Origin: Bacillota bacterium
GTDB lineage: Bacteria; Bacillota; UBA4882; UBA8346
Assembly (NCBI GenBank): GCA_023429995.1
Contig: JAEZCE010000001.1
Coordinates: 1 to 64,000, forward strand
DNA: 64,000 nt
Reading direction: 5' to 3'
Shown here: positions 25,668-35,213 of the stretch, piece after piece
How the letters are laid out: each line of letters opens with the position of its first letter
Position numbering within the stretch: position 1 is the stretch's first letter
Made by a program: the position numbers and the translations under genes
Notes under the pieces: model-generated
Databases searched by the model: none
What the model was told of the DNA's origin: nothing
The model's input: only the letters and a program-made list of their open reading frames with translations

Positions 25668-27527
25668 GTGGAAGATCAAAAAACAATACTAATTTCAGAT
25701 GCTATCCATGGTTCTATCCAAATAAGTTACCTTGAAAAACAAATCATTTCTACCCAAGCGTTCAATCGATTACATAATATCATGCAAAATTCAACTGTTT
25801 TTCTGACTTATCCTTCTAATCAAACCAAGCGATTTTCACATTCTTTAGGTTCAATGCACCTAGGCAGTCAAATGTTTTATCACTGTATAGTTAATGCTAA
25901 TCCAACAATTAAAGATGAACTATTAGAAGCCGTTAAAATATCAGTTAAATACATTCTAACAGAGCAAGAATCACAGACTGCCTTAAATAGATGTTTAGGT
26001 GATTTTGCAAAAGTCGTTGATAAGCTTGATTTTAAGGAAATTATCGAAGAACCCCTATATAAATCAAATACCCCCAGTATTATTGGTGAGACACAGATTT
26101 TTCTTTACCAAATTTTATTTCAATCGATCCGATGTGCTGCTTTATTACATGATATAGGTCATCCTCCTTTTAGCCATATTACAGAATACGCATTGCAGAA
26201 ACTATCAAAAACAATAAGCCTTAAAAAAGAACTATTAACCGATAGACAAAAATTCTTCCTTGAATCAATAGATTATTCAGGTAACGATCAACTTCATGAA
26301 AGAATTGGATCAAAAATTGCAAGCCGTTTACTTTATTCCATCATCCCTAATATAATCCCACAGACAGAAGAAGAAGCATATCAAATCATCTTTTATTGGT
26401 TTATTTACCGTTTTACAAAAGCAATACTCTCAGAAGAAACAAACTTCTTTAGTGATATTCACCGCTTAATTTCTAGCGCGATAGATTGTGATCGTTTAGA
26501 TTATGTCACTCGAGATCTGCTTAATTCTGGTTTCACTTCAGGAAAAATTGAATATGATAGACTTATCAACTCGATGAAACTTATAAAAAATAATGGTCGA
26601 TTTGGGTTTTGTGTCAGCATCCGATCATTAAGTACGGTTGACGATTTTTTCAGACGCAGATTACAACTCTATAGATATATAATCCTACATCATAGAGTAG
26701 TTAAAACCGATTATTTATTAGAGCAAATTATTGTTCAATTGTCTCTCGATTACTTAAATGATCAAACTAAAGAAAGTGATGATGACCAAGTTTTACCTTC
26801 TAATATTTCAGGCCTTTGGAAAGCCATACGCAATGTATACTCTTATACTTCATATTTTAACGCGCTTATACAATGGGATGATGCCTGGTTATTAACTGTT
26901 TTAAAACAACAATTTTTTGCCAAATATATAAATATGGATGACAAGGTGAAATACCAGCTTGAAGAAATTCTCTCGAATCGCAAGAATTATACCTCCATTA
27001 TTAAACGATCTGATGACTTCCTTGAAATAGATAACGTTGTGGTCAAAAATTTTCCCCTGGGTTTGGAAGGAATAATAAAAGTTGTAGACGAAGAATTTAA
27101 AGGAAACTTAGAAAAACTACTAAAGCAAACCGACAATTTATCAAACGGTCTTTATCTAAATAGAATTAATAAAGAGATTTTTCAATTGCTTCAAAAAGAA
27201 GACCTATTTAAAGAATGCATAAGTCACACTATCACTGAGTATGTAAAAACCTATCAGGCAATAGATTGTATGGTCATCTTTAAAAAATTAAAAACCGGCT
27301 TAGAAGAACCACCATTTCTTTATAAAGATAATGATTTAATTTCTATTGACAATGTTTCTGGACTAAGCCAAAATTTAGATATTCTTAGCATGACTTTTCC
27401 AACGTTCTTTATATATATTAAAGAAGATCCGAAAATAAAAATTAATAAAATCCAGTTTTTACAAAGCCTGGGAGAGTTGATTTCTACAGAATTAATTAAT
27501 GAGTTAAATAAATTATTTTTAAAATAG
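25668..27527 (+). CDS. HD-domain protein, SAMHD1/dGTPase-like
   Basis: 619 aa from the GTG at 25668 (AAGG upstream); a GTG at 25659 lies inside the ribosome site. HD ligands are intact: H58 in RFSHSLG, H161-D162 in AALLHDIGHPPFSH, and D273 in DCDRLDYVTRD. There is a long insertion between the first His and the HD pair. The C-terminal half (about 350-619) is not recognised. It shares fold and arrangement with the HD-CYTH protein but is strongly diverged, so the pair may form a hetero-oligomer or two arms of one defence system. A dNTP triphosphohydrolase role is likely from the motifs but not proven. AT-rich codon use. Confidence 0.75.
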   Translation: MEDQKTILISDAIHGSIQISYLEKQIISTQAFNRLHNIMQNSTVFLTYPSNQTKRFSHSLGSMHLGSQMFYHCIVNANPTIKDELLEAVKISVKYILTEQESQTALNRCLGDFAKVVDKLDFKEIIEEPLYKSNTPSIIGETQIFLYQILFQSIRCAALLHDIGHPPFSHITEYALQKLSKTISLKKELLTDRQKFFLESIDYSGNDQLHERIGSKIASRLLYSIIPNIIPQTEEEAYQIIFYWFIYRFTKAILSEETNFFSDIHRLISSAIDCDRLDYVTRDLLNSGFTSGKIEYDRLINSMKLIKNNGRFGFCVSIRSLSTVDDFFRRRLQLYRYIILHHRVVKTDYLLEQIIVQLSLDYLNDQTKESDDDQVLPSNISGLWKAIRNVYSYTSYFNALIQWDDAWLLTVLKQQFFAKYINMDDKVKYQLEEILSNRKNYTSIIKRSDDFLEIDNVVVKNFPLGLEGIIKVVDEEFKGNLEKLLKQTDNLSNGLYLNRINKEIFQLLQKEDLFKECISHTITEYVKTYQAIDCMVIFKKLKTGLEEPPFLYKDNDLISIDNVSGLSQNLDILSMTFPTFFIYIKEDPKIKINKIQFLQSLGELISTELINELNKLFLK

Positions 27528-27551
27528 AATAATGATTAACGGAGGTTAATA

Positions 27552-27764
27552 ATGGCAACTGTCATGGATTCCCCTGACTACAAACTTGCAAGAATTATAC
27601 TTGCCCAAAAGAAACCATTTACTTTATCGGAAATTTCCTACAAACTACAGCAAGAAGCAATCCCAATGGATGAAAGAGAACTTAAAAAGACTTTAATAAA
27701 ATTCAGGGATAATCGGATCATTGTGCAAAACGAGCTGAACGACTCTTTCTATCTTAAAAAATAA
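27552..27764 (+). CDS. Small winged-helix-like protein, 70 aa
   Basis: ATG 27552 is preceded by GGAGG and lies 24 bp after the second HD gene, so the two are probably co-transcribed. The predicted pattern is helix-helix-helix-strand-strand: KPFTLSEISYKLQQEAIPMDERELKKTLIKFRDNRIIVQNELNDSFYLKK, given here only as the span about residues 20-70. This resembles a small winged helix with a basic recognition helix. It may regulate the divergent promoters or bind the HD protein. No named family was recognised. Confidence 0.6.
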   Translation: MATVMDSPDYKLARIILAQKKPFTLSEISYKLQQEAIPMDERELKKTLIKFRDNRIIVQNELNDSFYLKK

Positions 27765-28064
27765 TAGTTTATACTTTTTTATTTTTTTATATCATGATTT
27801 CTAAACTGCAAATTCATTGGACTTTAATGATTATATTATACATCCCACGCTGAATAAAATCTTCTATTCATTTTGATTTCCTGATATATAAAAAAATGGG
27901 GTTCAAATTTCCCCACTTTTTTAACCATTTTTTTTGCGTTTTACAATTTATCTTTTCCCTAGAACTTCATTAACTTACTTTGATTTGGAAAAATGAAGTT
28001 GTACAATGACAAAAATAGATTTGTCTCAACATGGACATAACATGTTGATCTTTACCCATTTTGT
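27765..28064. other. AT-rich gap with a terminator
   Basis: 300 bp without a gene. A hairpin at 27897-27915 is followed by CTTTTTT. A second, weaker hairpin lies near 28025-28045. Confidence 0.45.
27897..27922. terminator. Intrinsic terminator, possibly bidirectional
   Basis: TGGGG and CCCCA arms flanked by A-run and T-run on both sides. Confidence 0.6.
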
Positions 28065-28211
28065 TCATCTTTTTCCAATTAAATTCTGATAACATCCTTT
28101 ACTATATGACTTCAATTTTTGATTGGTTTCAGAATCAAGCCTCTTTAATTCCCAATATAACCAAATTCCGGTAATAACAAATGAGCCGAAATCGGCAACA
28201 GGGCCTGCCAT
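28065..28211 (-). CDS. Possible small membrane protein, 48 aa
   Basis: ATG 28211 is preceded by TAGGAG. One hydrophobic segment (residues about 8-20, FGSFVITGIWLYW) is followed by a polar, basic tail. The N-terminus slightly resembles YvrJ/BhlA-type small proteins, but not enough to name it. It lies 41 bp after the TolC-like gene in the same direction. Confidence 0.35.
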   Translation of the reverse strand: MAGPVADFGSFVITGIWLYWELKRLDSETNQKLKSYSKGCYQNLIGKR

Positions 28212-28252
28212 AAGGACTCCTATTTCAATCCTTTTATTCGAATCGACATAGA

Positions 28253-29602
28253 TCAATCTCTACCCAATACATAATCCAACTTAGCCAACGCCGTCAAATA
28301 ATTGGCAATTTCCTGATAATAATCGTCCATCGCTTCATCCAAAGAAAGCTGGGAGTCTTTTACATCCAAGGTAGTCGCCATACCGGCCTCAAATTTGATT
28401 TGCGTCATCCGTAAAGATTCTTGATCCAATGCCACATTGTCCTGATTCACCCCGACTGAGGCATAATATTGCTCTATATTTTGAATGGCGCTTTGAATAT
28501 CCTTTCTTACCGTATCCCGCTCCTGGGTATCCTTAATAGCGGCAATCTCCCCGTTAAGCTTCGCTTCTTTGATCTTTGACAAGGTCGTGGGGCCGTCAAA
28601 AAGCAAGCCGCTCAACCCCACCGACAAGGTCCACGTCTTATCATCCCACTCTTTATAATCGGAAGTATCTCCGCCATTGCTGGAGCTTCCTTCCAGAGTA
28701 AGCGACGGCAGATAACCGGCTCTGGCGATCACCCGGTTCCACTTGGCAATTTTAATATTTTGTTCGGATTGGCGGATTTCCGGCCGCTGTTTATAAGCCA
28801 GATCCAATAAAAACTGGAAATCCATCTCCGGCTGAGCGGGAATTGTCAATAGCGAATCGTCATAACTTATATCTACCGCAGCTTGTTTTCCCAGGCCGAG
28901 AGTGGTGGCTAAGTTTAATTTGGCAGTTTTTACACTGTTTTTAGCCGACAGCAAGGTGGGTTCTTTTTCCTTCCAGGCCACTTCGGCCTTTAATAGATCA
29001 TATTTTGCTTTTTTCCCAACGTCATATTGCTTTTTGACTTGTTCGTAATGCTGCTTTAAATTATCAAAAGACGCCTGCGCCACTTTCAATTGTTGTTCCG
29101 CCATCCATAAGGCGTAAAAATCACTTTTGATGGTATAAGTCAACTCTTGTTTGGCCGAACGCAAGTCTTCCTTGGCGCTGTCCAAATCCAGCCAGGCCAC
29201 TTTAAAGTTACCTGTCAGCTTGCCGCCATCGTACATAGTCCAGCTGAGTTTCAAAGCGGCGCTGAAAGCCTCGTCGCCGGAGTCGATCTCCTTCCACGTC
29301 CATCCGCTCGAATTTTTACTGGCCGGTACATAAGTTACCGTATCATTGCTATCCTTTTCATACCCCAACGAATACTTGAGGGTTGGAAAAAAACTTCCCG
29401 ACGCCTGTTTAACCCCCTCCCAGGCCACATCCACGCTCTTATTCGCCTTTTTTATTTCTTGACTATTTTCATAACCGATTTTCAGGCAGTCGGCCAAGGT
29501 TAAAACCTTGGTCTGTGCCTCACCACTATCGGCGGCGAAAACAGTCAGCGGCAAACACAATAATGCCAATATCACGAAAGGAAACCATAATTTCTTGGTC
29601 AT
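28253..29602 (-). CDS. TolC-family outer membrane efflux protein
   Basis: 449 aa from ATG 29602 (GAGGTG upstream). A Sec signal peptide ends near LTVFAAD. Two OEP repeats follow: residues about 40-235 and 255-445, each with long coiled helices, such as LKQHYEQVKKQYDVGKKAKYDLLKAEVAW and LRMTQIKFEAGMATTLDVKDSQLSLDEA. Such a trimer forms the outer membrane/periplasmic channel of a tripartite pump. It is the last gene of the adaptor-RND-TolC operon. Its presence supports a diderm envelope. Confidence 0.92.
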   Translation of the reverse strand: MTKKLWFPFVILALLCLPLTVFAADSGEAQTKVLTLADCLKIGYENSQEIKKANKSVDVAWEGVKQASGSFFPTLKYSLGYEKDSNDTVTYVPASKNSSGWTWKEIDSGDEAFSAALKLSWTMYDGGKLTGNFKVAWLDLDSAKEDLRSAKQELTYTIKSDFYALWMAEQQLKVAQASFDNLKQHYEQVKKQYDVGKKAKYDLLKAEVAWKEKEPTLLSAKNSVKTAKLNLATTLGLGKQAAVDISYDDSLLTIPAQPEMDFQFLLDLAYKQRPEIRQSEQNIKIAKWNRVIARAGYLPSLTLEGSSSNGGDTSDYKEWDDKTWTLSVGLSGLLFDGPTTLSKIKEAKLNGEIAAIKDTQERDTVRKDIQSAIQNIEQYYASVGVNQDNVALDQESLRMTQIKFEAGMATTLDVKDSQLSLDEAMDDYYQEIANYLTALAKLDYVLGRD

Positions 29603-29674
29603 TTTGTAACACCTCTTCATTTCAAATCTTTGCTTGTAAATCATCAAAGCATACACCAGGTCCAATAATATGAC

Positions 29675-32600
29675 TTAAATATTCCGATGGTCATGTTTCC
29701 CTTGGAACAGGCCGGTGAATTTCTCGCGGAACTGTTCCACATAGGTATAAATAATCGGCACCACGACCAGGGTCATAATCATGGAGAAAGTCAAACCACC
29801 GATCAGCGCCCAGCCCATACCCCGTTTATACTCTGCACCGGAAGTACCGGAAAGAGCCAAGGGCAACATTCCCAAAATCATGGTCAAAGTGGTCATTAAA
29901 ATGGGGCGGATCCGTTCACGGCCCGCTTCGATCAGGGCTTCTTTGACTCCATAGCCCTCTTCCCGGGACCGGTTGGTGAAGTCAACCAACAAAATAGCGT
30001 TTTTGCAAACCAAACCGACCTGCATGATAATACCGAGAATGGAGAAAATGGCCAAAGAGTTTCCGGTCAAAGCCAAGCCCAAAACAGCCCCGATAAAGGC
30101 CAGCGGTACTGAAAACAAGACCGTAAACGGGTAGATGAATGAATTATAAAGCGCGGTCATAATAAAATAAACAAAAATCATCGCCGCAATCAAGGCCAAA
30201 AACAAACTGCCGAAAGCTGAGTTCTGATTTTTCAGCATACCGCCCGGTACCACCGAAGTTCCTAAAGGAAGCTTCAGCTTTTGGATTTCTTTGTTGATAT
30301 CCTGGGCGATACTTCCGCTGGTACGTCCGACCGCCGTCGCATAAACGCTAATGGCGTAACTGCGGTCTTGGCGGTCCAATTCATTCGGTCCGGTGCCCGT
30401 ACCAATGGTGGCAAATTGACTCAATTGGACCAACTGACCGGAACTGTTGACGAATTTTACGTTGCCAACGTCCCCGGTGCGTATGCGATCCGCCTGATCA
30501 AAGATGACCCGGATGGTATAATCTTCTCCATCTTGCGGCTCTTTATAATTACTACTATCATTGCCTTCATACCCATAATCGAAAACCGTCATCACGTCGT
30601 CGACGCTCAATCCCAATTGGGACATTTTATCCCTGTCGAGTTGAACCTGGACTTCCGGCTGTCCCTCTTCCGCCGATAAATGGACATCCTTTGTACCTGG
30701 AACTTTGGCAAGAACTCCTTCCAGTTGCTTAGCAGTTTGCAAAGCAGTATTCCAAGTGGTTGCCAACACGACATAATTAATATCATAATTGCTACGATTG
30801 CCACCGGTAAGTCCTACCGGTGTAGCGTGAGCATTCATACCGGGAATCTTATCCAAGCGGTTCTTAATATCCTGGGAAACCTCTGCAGTTGTTCGGGTCC
30901 GTTTATTTTTATCAATCAAAACAACTTCGATACTCAAGGAGTTGCTGCCAGTGGTTGAATTAGCGCTACCTGAGCCCACTGTCGTAAATACGTTTTGGAC
31001 CTCGGGAATTTTCCATAATACTTTTTCGATTTTTTCAGCCGCCTGATCGGTTTGCGACAATTTATAGCGAGTCGGTAGATCAATGTCCAAATTAATCTGG
31101 CCTTTATCCGCCTGCGGAATAAATTCCGTACCTACAAAACCAAAAGGAATCAAGGATAATGTAGCTACAAAAATTAAGAGAACACCCAATAACACTTTCC
31201 CCCGGTGTTCAAGGGTCCAAGCTAAAATCTCCAAATAGAACCTGATAAAACTCTTAAATTTTTCTTCAAACCATAAACCGAACCGGCCCATCAGCGTCCC
31301 CTCGCTAAGTTTTTCCGCCTTGGAAAAACGGGAGGCCAGCGCCGGGGTCACTGTGAAAGATACCAGTAAGCTCACTAAGGTAGAGACACACATGACAATG
31401 GCAAATTGATGAACAATACCGCCAATCATCCCCGAAACCAAAGACAATGGCAAATAAACCACTACATCAACCATCGTAATGGATAGGGCAGTAAAACCGA
31501 TTTCATTACGTCCTTCCAAGGCGGCTGTTTTCTGATCCTTGCCTTTTTCCAGGTGATGGTGGATATTTTCCAACACAACGATGGAATCATCCACCAAAAT
31601 ACCGATAACCAGCGACATAGCTAGCAATGAGATAATGTTCAAGGTACAACCAGTGGCCCACATACCGATAAAAGTCACTACTAATGAAGTCGGAATAGCC
31701 ACCATTACGATGAAGGCATTCCGCAAACTATGAAGAAATACCAACATCACCAAAGCTACCAATACAATCGCCAGCCCCAAATCCTCTTTCACGGCATTGG
31801 CCGAGTCAACGGTATAGGTGGAACTATCCTCAATGATTTCAAACTTTAAATTGATACCGTGGTACTGCTGTTCCAAATCTTTGGTTGCCTTACGGATTAA
31901 TTGACAAACCTCGACTTCATTGGCATCGGACTGTTTATAAATCTCCAGGCCGACTGAAGTCTTACCATTGACACGACTGATAGAAGTCTGATCCACAGCA
32001 CCGTCGTAAACATCGGCGACATCCATCAGTTTAACATCGCCGCCCGTTGCGGAATGACTAATAATCAAATTTCTGATTTGATCCAGCGAAGTAAATTTTC
32101 CGCCTAAACGGATCACAAACTGACTGTCCTGATCTTTTATTTTGCCTGTAGGATACTCCACATTGGCGTTTTCTACCGCCGAAGCGACTTTGGAGTAAGA
32201 GATCCCATAACTCTGTAATTTCTGACTATCCACATTGACCTTAATTTCCCGTTCGACGCCCCCGGAAATCGAAATCTGGCCGACGCCCTTTTGCCGCGTC
32301 AATTGTGGCTTGATATAATTGTCGAGATAAGAATAAAAAGCTTTCGGGGCCATACTGCTGGAAACGCCGATCCGCATCACCGGCATATCGTCCGTGGAAA
32401 ACCTGGATATCGAGGGGTTATTACAATTATCCGGCAAACTATTTAAAATCTGGTTAACCTTATTCTGTACATCTTGTTGGGCCACAGTCATGTCGACCCC
32501 TTGCACAAATTCAATGATAACCATCGAATAGTTTTGGACAGAAGTCGATCGGAGTGTATCCACATTATTAACACCGGAAACTGCTTCTTCAATCTTTTTC

Positions 32601-32791
32601 GTGACCGAAGACTCGATTTCACTGGCTGAGGCGCCGTCATATTCCGTGGTGATGGATATTACCGGGATGTCCATATCCGGCATGGTCTCATATTTTAATT
32701 GGTTATAGGCATATAACCCGATCAAACCGAATGCCAAGAAAAAGACAATCACTAGTATAGGCCGTTTGATCGAAAGTTCGGTAATGGTCAT
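29675..32791 (-). CDS. RND multidrug efflux transporter (HAE1/AcrB type)
   Basis: 1038 aa, typical of AcrB-like pumps. It starts ITELSIKRPILVIVFFLAFGLIGLYAYNQLKYETMPDMDIP, listed here only as the first membrane helix. Two large periplasmic loops and two sets of six membrane segments follow. The motif GILVDDSIVVLENIHHHLEKG carries the proton-relay Asp pair, and the duplicate region GLVCKNAILLVDF is present. It is driven by the proton gradient and works with the adaptor at 32853 and the TolC protein downstream. It is probably controlled by the TetR repressor upstream. Confidence 0.95.
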   Translation of the reverse strand: MTITELSIKRPILVIVFFLAFGLIGLYAYNQLKYETMPDMDIPVISITTEYDGASASEIESSVTKKIEEAVSGVNNVDTLRSTSVQNYSMVIIEFVQGVDMTVAQQDVQNKVNQILNSLPDNCNNPSISRFSTDDMPVMRIGVSSSMAPKAFYSYLDNYIKPQLTRQKGVGQISISGGVEREIKVNVDSQKLQSYGISYSKVASAVENANVEYPTGKIKDQDSQFVIRLGGKFTSLDQIRNLIISHSATGGDVKLMDVADVYDGAVDQTSISRVNGKTSVGLEIYKQSDANEVEVCQLIRKATKDLEQQYHGINLKFEIIEDSSTYTVDSANAVKEDLGLAIVLVALVMLVFLHSLRNAFIVMVAIPTSLVVTFIGMWATGCTLNIISLLAMSLVIGILVDDSIVVLENIHHHLEKGKDQKTAALEGRNEIGFTALSITMVDVVVYLPLSLVSGMIGGIVHQFAIVMCVSTLVSLLVSFTVTPALASRFSKAEKLSEGTLMGRFGLWFEEKFKSFIRFYLEILAWTLEHRGKVLLGVLLIFVATLSLIPFGFVGTEFIPQADKGQINLDIDLPTRYKLSQTDQAAEKIEKVLWKIPEVQNVFTTVGSGSANSTTGSNSLSIEVVLIDKNKRTRTTAEVSQDIKNRLDKIPGMNAHATPVGLTGGNRSNYDINYVVLATTWNTALQTAKQLEGVLAKVPGTKDVHLSAEEGQPEVQVQLDRDKMSQLGLSVDDVMTVFDYGYEGNDSSNYKEPQDGEDYTIRVIFDQADRIRTGDVGNVKFVNSSGQLVQLSQFATIGTGTGPNELDRQDRSYAISVYATAVGRTSGSIAQDINKEIQKLKLPLGTSVVPGGMLKNQNSAFGSLFLALIAAMIFVYFIMTALYNSFIYPFTVLFSVPLAFIGAVLGLALTGNSLAIFSILGIIMQVGLVCKNAILLVDFTNRSREEGYGVKEALIEAGRERIRPILMTTLTMILGMLPLALSGTSGAEYKRGMGWALIGGLTFSMIMTLVVVPIIYTYVEQFREKFTGLFQGKHDHRNI

Positions 32792-32852
32792 TGGAATTTC
32801 ACCTTACTCTTTTTAAATTTTCGCTACGGAAACAAAATTCATATCTTCATTT

Positions 32853-33908
32853 TCATTGGGCGTTCGTCACATGCACCATTGCATTATCTTTTAAATAATC
32901 CTGTCCTGCGGTGACCACTTGTTCATGTTCCTTCAAGCCCTGAAGCACTTCCAGCTTCGTACCATACTTGGAACCGACTACGATATTCCGCAGCTTAGCC
33001 ACTGCTCCTTCTACTACATATACCTGCGGTTCCTTCATGCTGCCTATAATTGCATCCCGCGGTACAGTTAATGCTAAACCCGGTGTGCCCAATTGAAATG
33101 TAACTTTACCAAAAATACCCGATTTTATGGAATATCCTTGCGGCGGCGTAAACTGGACCTCCACCGGAATGGCATGAGCGTCCGAGGCTTTACTGCTAAT
33201 CGTTAAAATCCGGCCATTAAAATTGACTCCCGGATAAACCGTAGTCGTTATAACCACCGGATCCCCCACTTTAATTTGATACGCTTCCTCTTCCGTAACA
33301 TCGACGTCGACCTTAAAAACCGAATTATCAATGACCGTCGCTACTGTGGTACCCGATGAGACCATAGCCCCTATATTGACAACCCGTTCGGTTACCAATC
33401 CCGAAATCGGCGAAGTAATGACGGCGTGGGTATAATTATATTTTGCCGTTATGTAATCGGCTTCGGCCGACTGCAAATCTTCCCGATAGGTCTCTAAGTC
33501 TGAATCGGAAACGACTTGGGTTTTATAGAGCTCCTGTTCCCGGTCGAAATCTTTTTTGGCTTTGTCATAAGCGACTTGGGTCGATAAGTATTTAGCCCGA
33601 AGTGTTTCATCATCCACTTTAACCAGTGGCGCTCCGGCTTTCACGTACGATCCCACATTCACATAGACAGCCACGATTTTCCCTGAGGTTTCCGACGCTA
33701 CAGAGACCACATTATTGGCCACAATCGCGCCGACTTTGGTAACATTGGATTCTAATGCTTCCCGTTTTACTTTCGTTACATAAACCGAAGTTACATTGCT
33801 CTGGGCCGACCGGGCTTTACTGTCCACTTCTGCTTTACGAAAAAACAAGATCACAACCATTACCACAACAATGAAGATGATGGTGAACAATAACAATGTT
33901 TTCTTCAT
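32853..33908 (-). CDS. RND periplasmic adaptor (membrane fusion protein)
   Basis: 351 aa from ATG 33908, just after AAAGGTG. An N-terminal membrane anchor (about 5-25) is followed by a lipoyl half-domain, a coiled hairpin (YDKAKKDFDREQELYKTQVVSDSDLETYREDLQSAEADY), the second lipoyl half (AVITSPISGLVTERVVNIGAMVSSGTTV) and a beta-barrel with GRILTISSKA. It bridges the RND pump and the TolC channel. It is the first structural gene of the operon and follows a conserved inverted repeat at 34080-34100. Confidence 0.93.
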   Translation of the reverse strand: MKKTLLLFTIIFIVVVMVVILFFRKAEVDSKARSAQSNVTSVYVTKVKREALESNVTKVGAIVANNVVSVASETSGKIVAVYVNVGSYVKAGAPLVKVDDETLRAKYLSTQVAYDKAKKDFDREQELYKTQVVSDSDLETYREDLQSAEADYITAKYNYTHAVITSPISGLVTERVVNIGAMVSSGTTVATVIDNSVFKVDVDVTEEEAYQIKVGDPVVITTTVYPGVNFNGRILTISSKASDAHAIPVEVQFTPPQGYSIKSGIFGKVTFQLGTPGLALTVPRDAIIGSMKEPQVYVVEGAVAKLRNIVVGSKYGTKLEVLQGLKEHEQVVTAGQDYLKDNAMVHVTNAQ

Positions 33909-34079
33909 AACAATCACCTTTCTTGGTTAAAAAATAATTTAAATAAATGAATACTATTTATAAGCGTTCAAATAAATTTAAAAACAATGCCTCCTGACTT
34001 TTAGAATATCTTTGTTGATTATACATTGATAATAAATATACTTTGTGTTCATTCAGTGACCAGATCGTGTTATATAAAT

Positions 34080-34100
34080 GAATATTTTGTTCAAATATTC
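34080..34100 (-). promoter_or_regulatory. TetR-type operator upstream of the efflux operon
   Basis: Perfect inverted repeat GAATATTT-TGTTC-AAATATTC. A related repeat, ATGAATAT-N9-ATATTCAT, lies upstream of the tetR gene (34734-34758). A looser variant lies near 34030-34057. Confidence 0.6.
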
Positions 34101-34118
34101 AACTTCCTCCAAAAAAAA

Positions 34119-34709
34119 TCACGGGATTTTAATGGCCCGTGATAACAGGGAAAACATACTTTCCACATCACGCATTACTTCTTCATATTCTCTCTCCAGT
34201 GCTATAGGACTGACAAATGCCCCAAAGGCGAAAAAAAACATTCGGGCAGTACAAGGTATGTCATCAACAACAAAAGTGCCTTCCTCCACCCCTTGTTTTA
34301 GGATCAATTCTATCTTCTCGGTCAAACGGTTTTCCATCTCTATACGGCGAACTTTGATGTTTTTATTAATGTGCTTTACAAAATCGTTCATCATAAATTC
34401 CTGAATTGCCTGGTTTTGACGGATTTGCCGGTTGATGTATTCGATATTGCCCACTAATAAATCATGCAGGATCTGAGAAGCCGGAACGGCCTGGTTTAAA
34501 ATCTCCGCCATTTGAGACTCGGATTGTTCAAACAAATTTTTCTCGAAAGCCTCGATCAACTCATCTTTGTTACGGAACTCCAAATAAATAGTGCCGACAC
34601 TGATACCGACCTCTTTGGCTACATCTTGCATGGTTGTGTTGTCGAGCCCCTTACGGCTGCACAATTTGATGAACGCATTGACAATTTCATTGCGCCGGTT
34701 TACATCCAT
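34119..34709 (-). CDS. TetR-family repressor
   Basis: 196 aa from ATG 34709. HTH at about 10-55: IVNAFIKLCSRKGLDNTTMQDVAKEVGISVGTIYLEFRNKDELIEAF spans it. The ligand domain is helical and unassigned. It lies upstream of the efflux genes in the same direction, with shared inverted repeats before itself and before the adaptor gene. This suggests repression of both until a toxic compound binds. Confidence 0.9.
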   Translation of the reverse strand: MDVNRRNEIVNAFIKLCSRKGLDNTTMQDVAKEVGISVGTIYLEFRNKDELIEAFEKNLFEQSESQMAEILNQAVPASQILHDLLVGNIEYINRQIRQNQAIQEFMMNDFVKHINKNIKVRRIEMENRLTEKIELILKQGVEEGTFVVDDIPCTARMFFFAFGAFVSPIALEREYEEVMRDVESMFSLLSRAIKIP

Positions 34710-34733
34710 CAAGAATCACTTCCTTTTAAATTT

Positions 34734-34758
34734 ATGAATATTTTGTTTATATATTCAT
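34734..34758 (-). promoter_or_regulatory. TetR-type operator upstream of tetR
   Basis: Inverted repeat ATGAATAT / ATATTCAT with a 9-nt spacer, sharing the GAATATTTTGTT core with the site at 34080-34100. Confidence 0.55.
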
Positions 34759-34763
34759 ATTAG

Positions 34764-35213
34764 GGTCATTTTTATTTTTTGTCAAGCTTGAAGTTAAAAA
34801 GTGCTTTAATCATTTTGATAGTAAGAGAAACGGTAAAGGTGTGGATAATATTGAAATACAGCCCGTAGTGGTGGAACCTCTACTGAATATAAGTAGTCCA
34901 CTTACCGCATTGGGTACACCGGTATATAGTGAAGTCCAATATGTCATCAGCCGCATCCAAGTCGAAAGTAAAAGTGCGTACAGCTTCGATAAATCCTATA
35001 TTCATGACTTCGCCAATAAACTGAGTGTGTAGGCCAATTTCAGTAACCTGTATAATTTTACACTCTAAATTAATTGGAAATTCTTTTATCTAAGGGGCAT
35101 CAACAATTTCACTCTTTACCGGCGTAAGACGGGTTTTAGCAAATTTATCTTCCTTTTTCCCGGATGCCATAGAACTACAGGTTTCCCCTGTTTTCTCTAA
35201 TATGCAACTTGCT
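34764..35213. other. Intergenic region, possible gene remnant
   Basis: No well-supported gene. A plus-strand frame (34841-35032, GTG start, 63 codons) has protein-like composition but no ribosome site and no recognisable family. It may be the decayed tail of a lost gene. Confidence 0.3.

Noticed and set aside
34841..35032. 63-codon plus-strand frame with protein-like composition
   Set aside because: GTG start without a ribosome site and no recognised family; noted only as a possible remnant.
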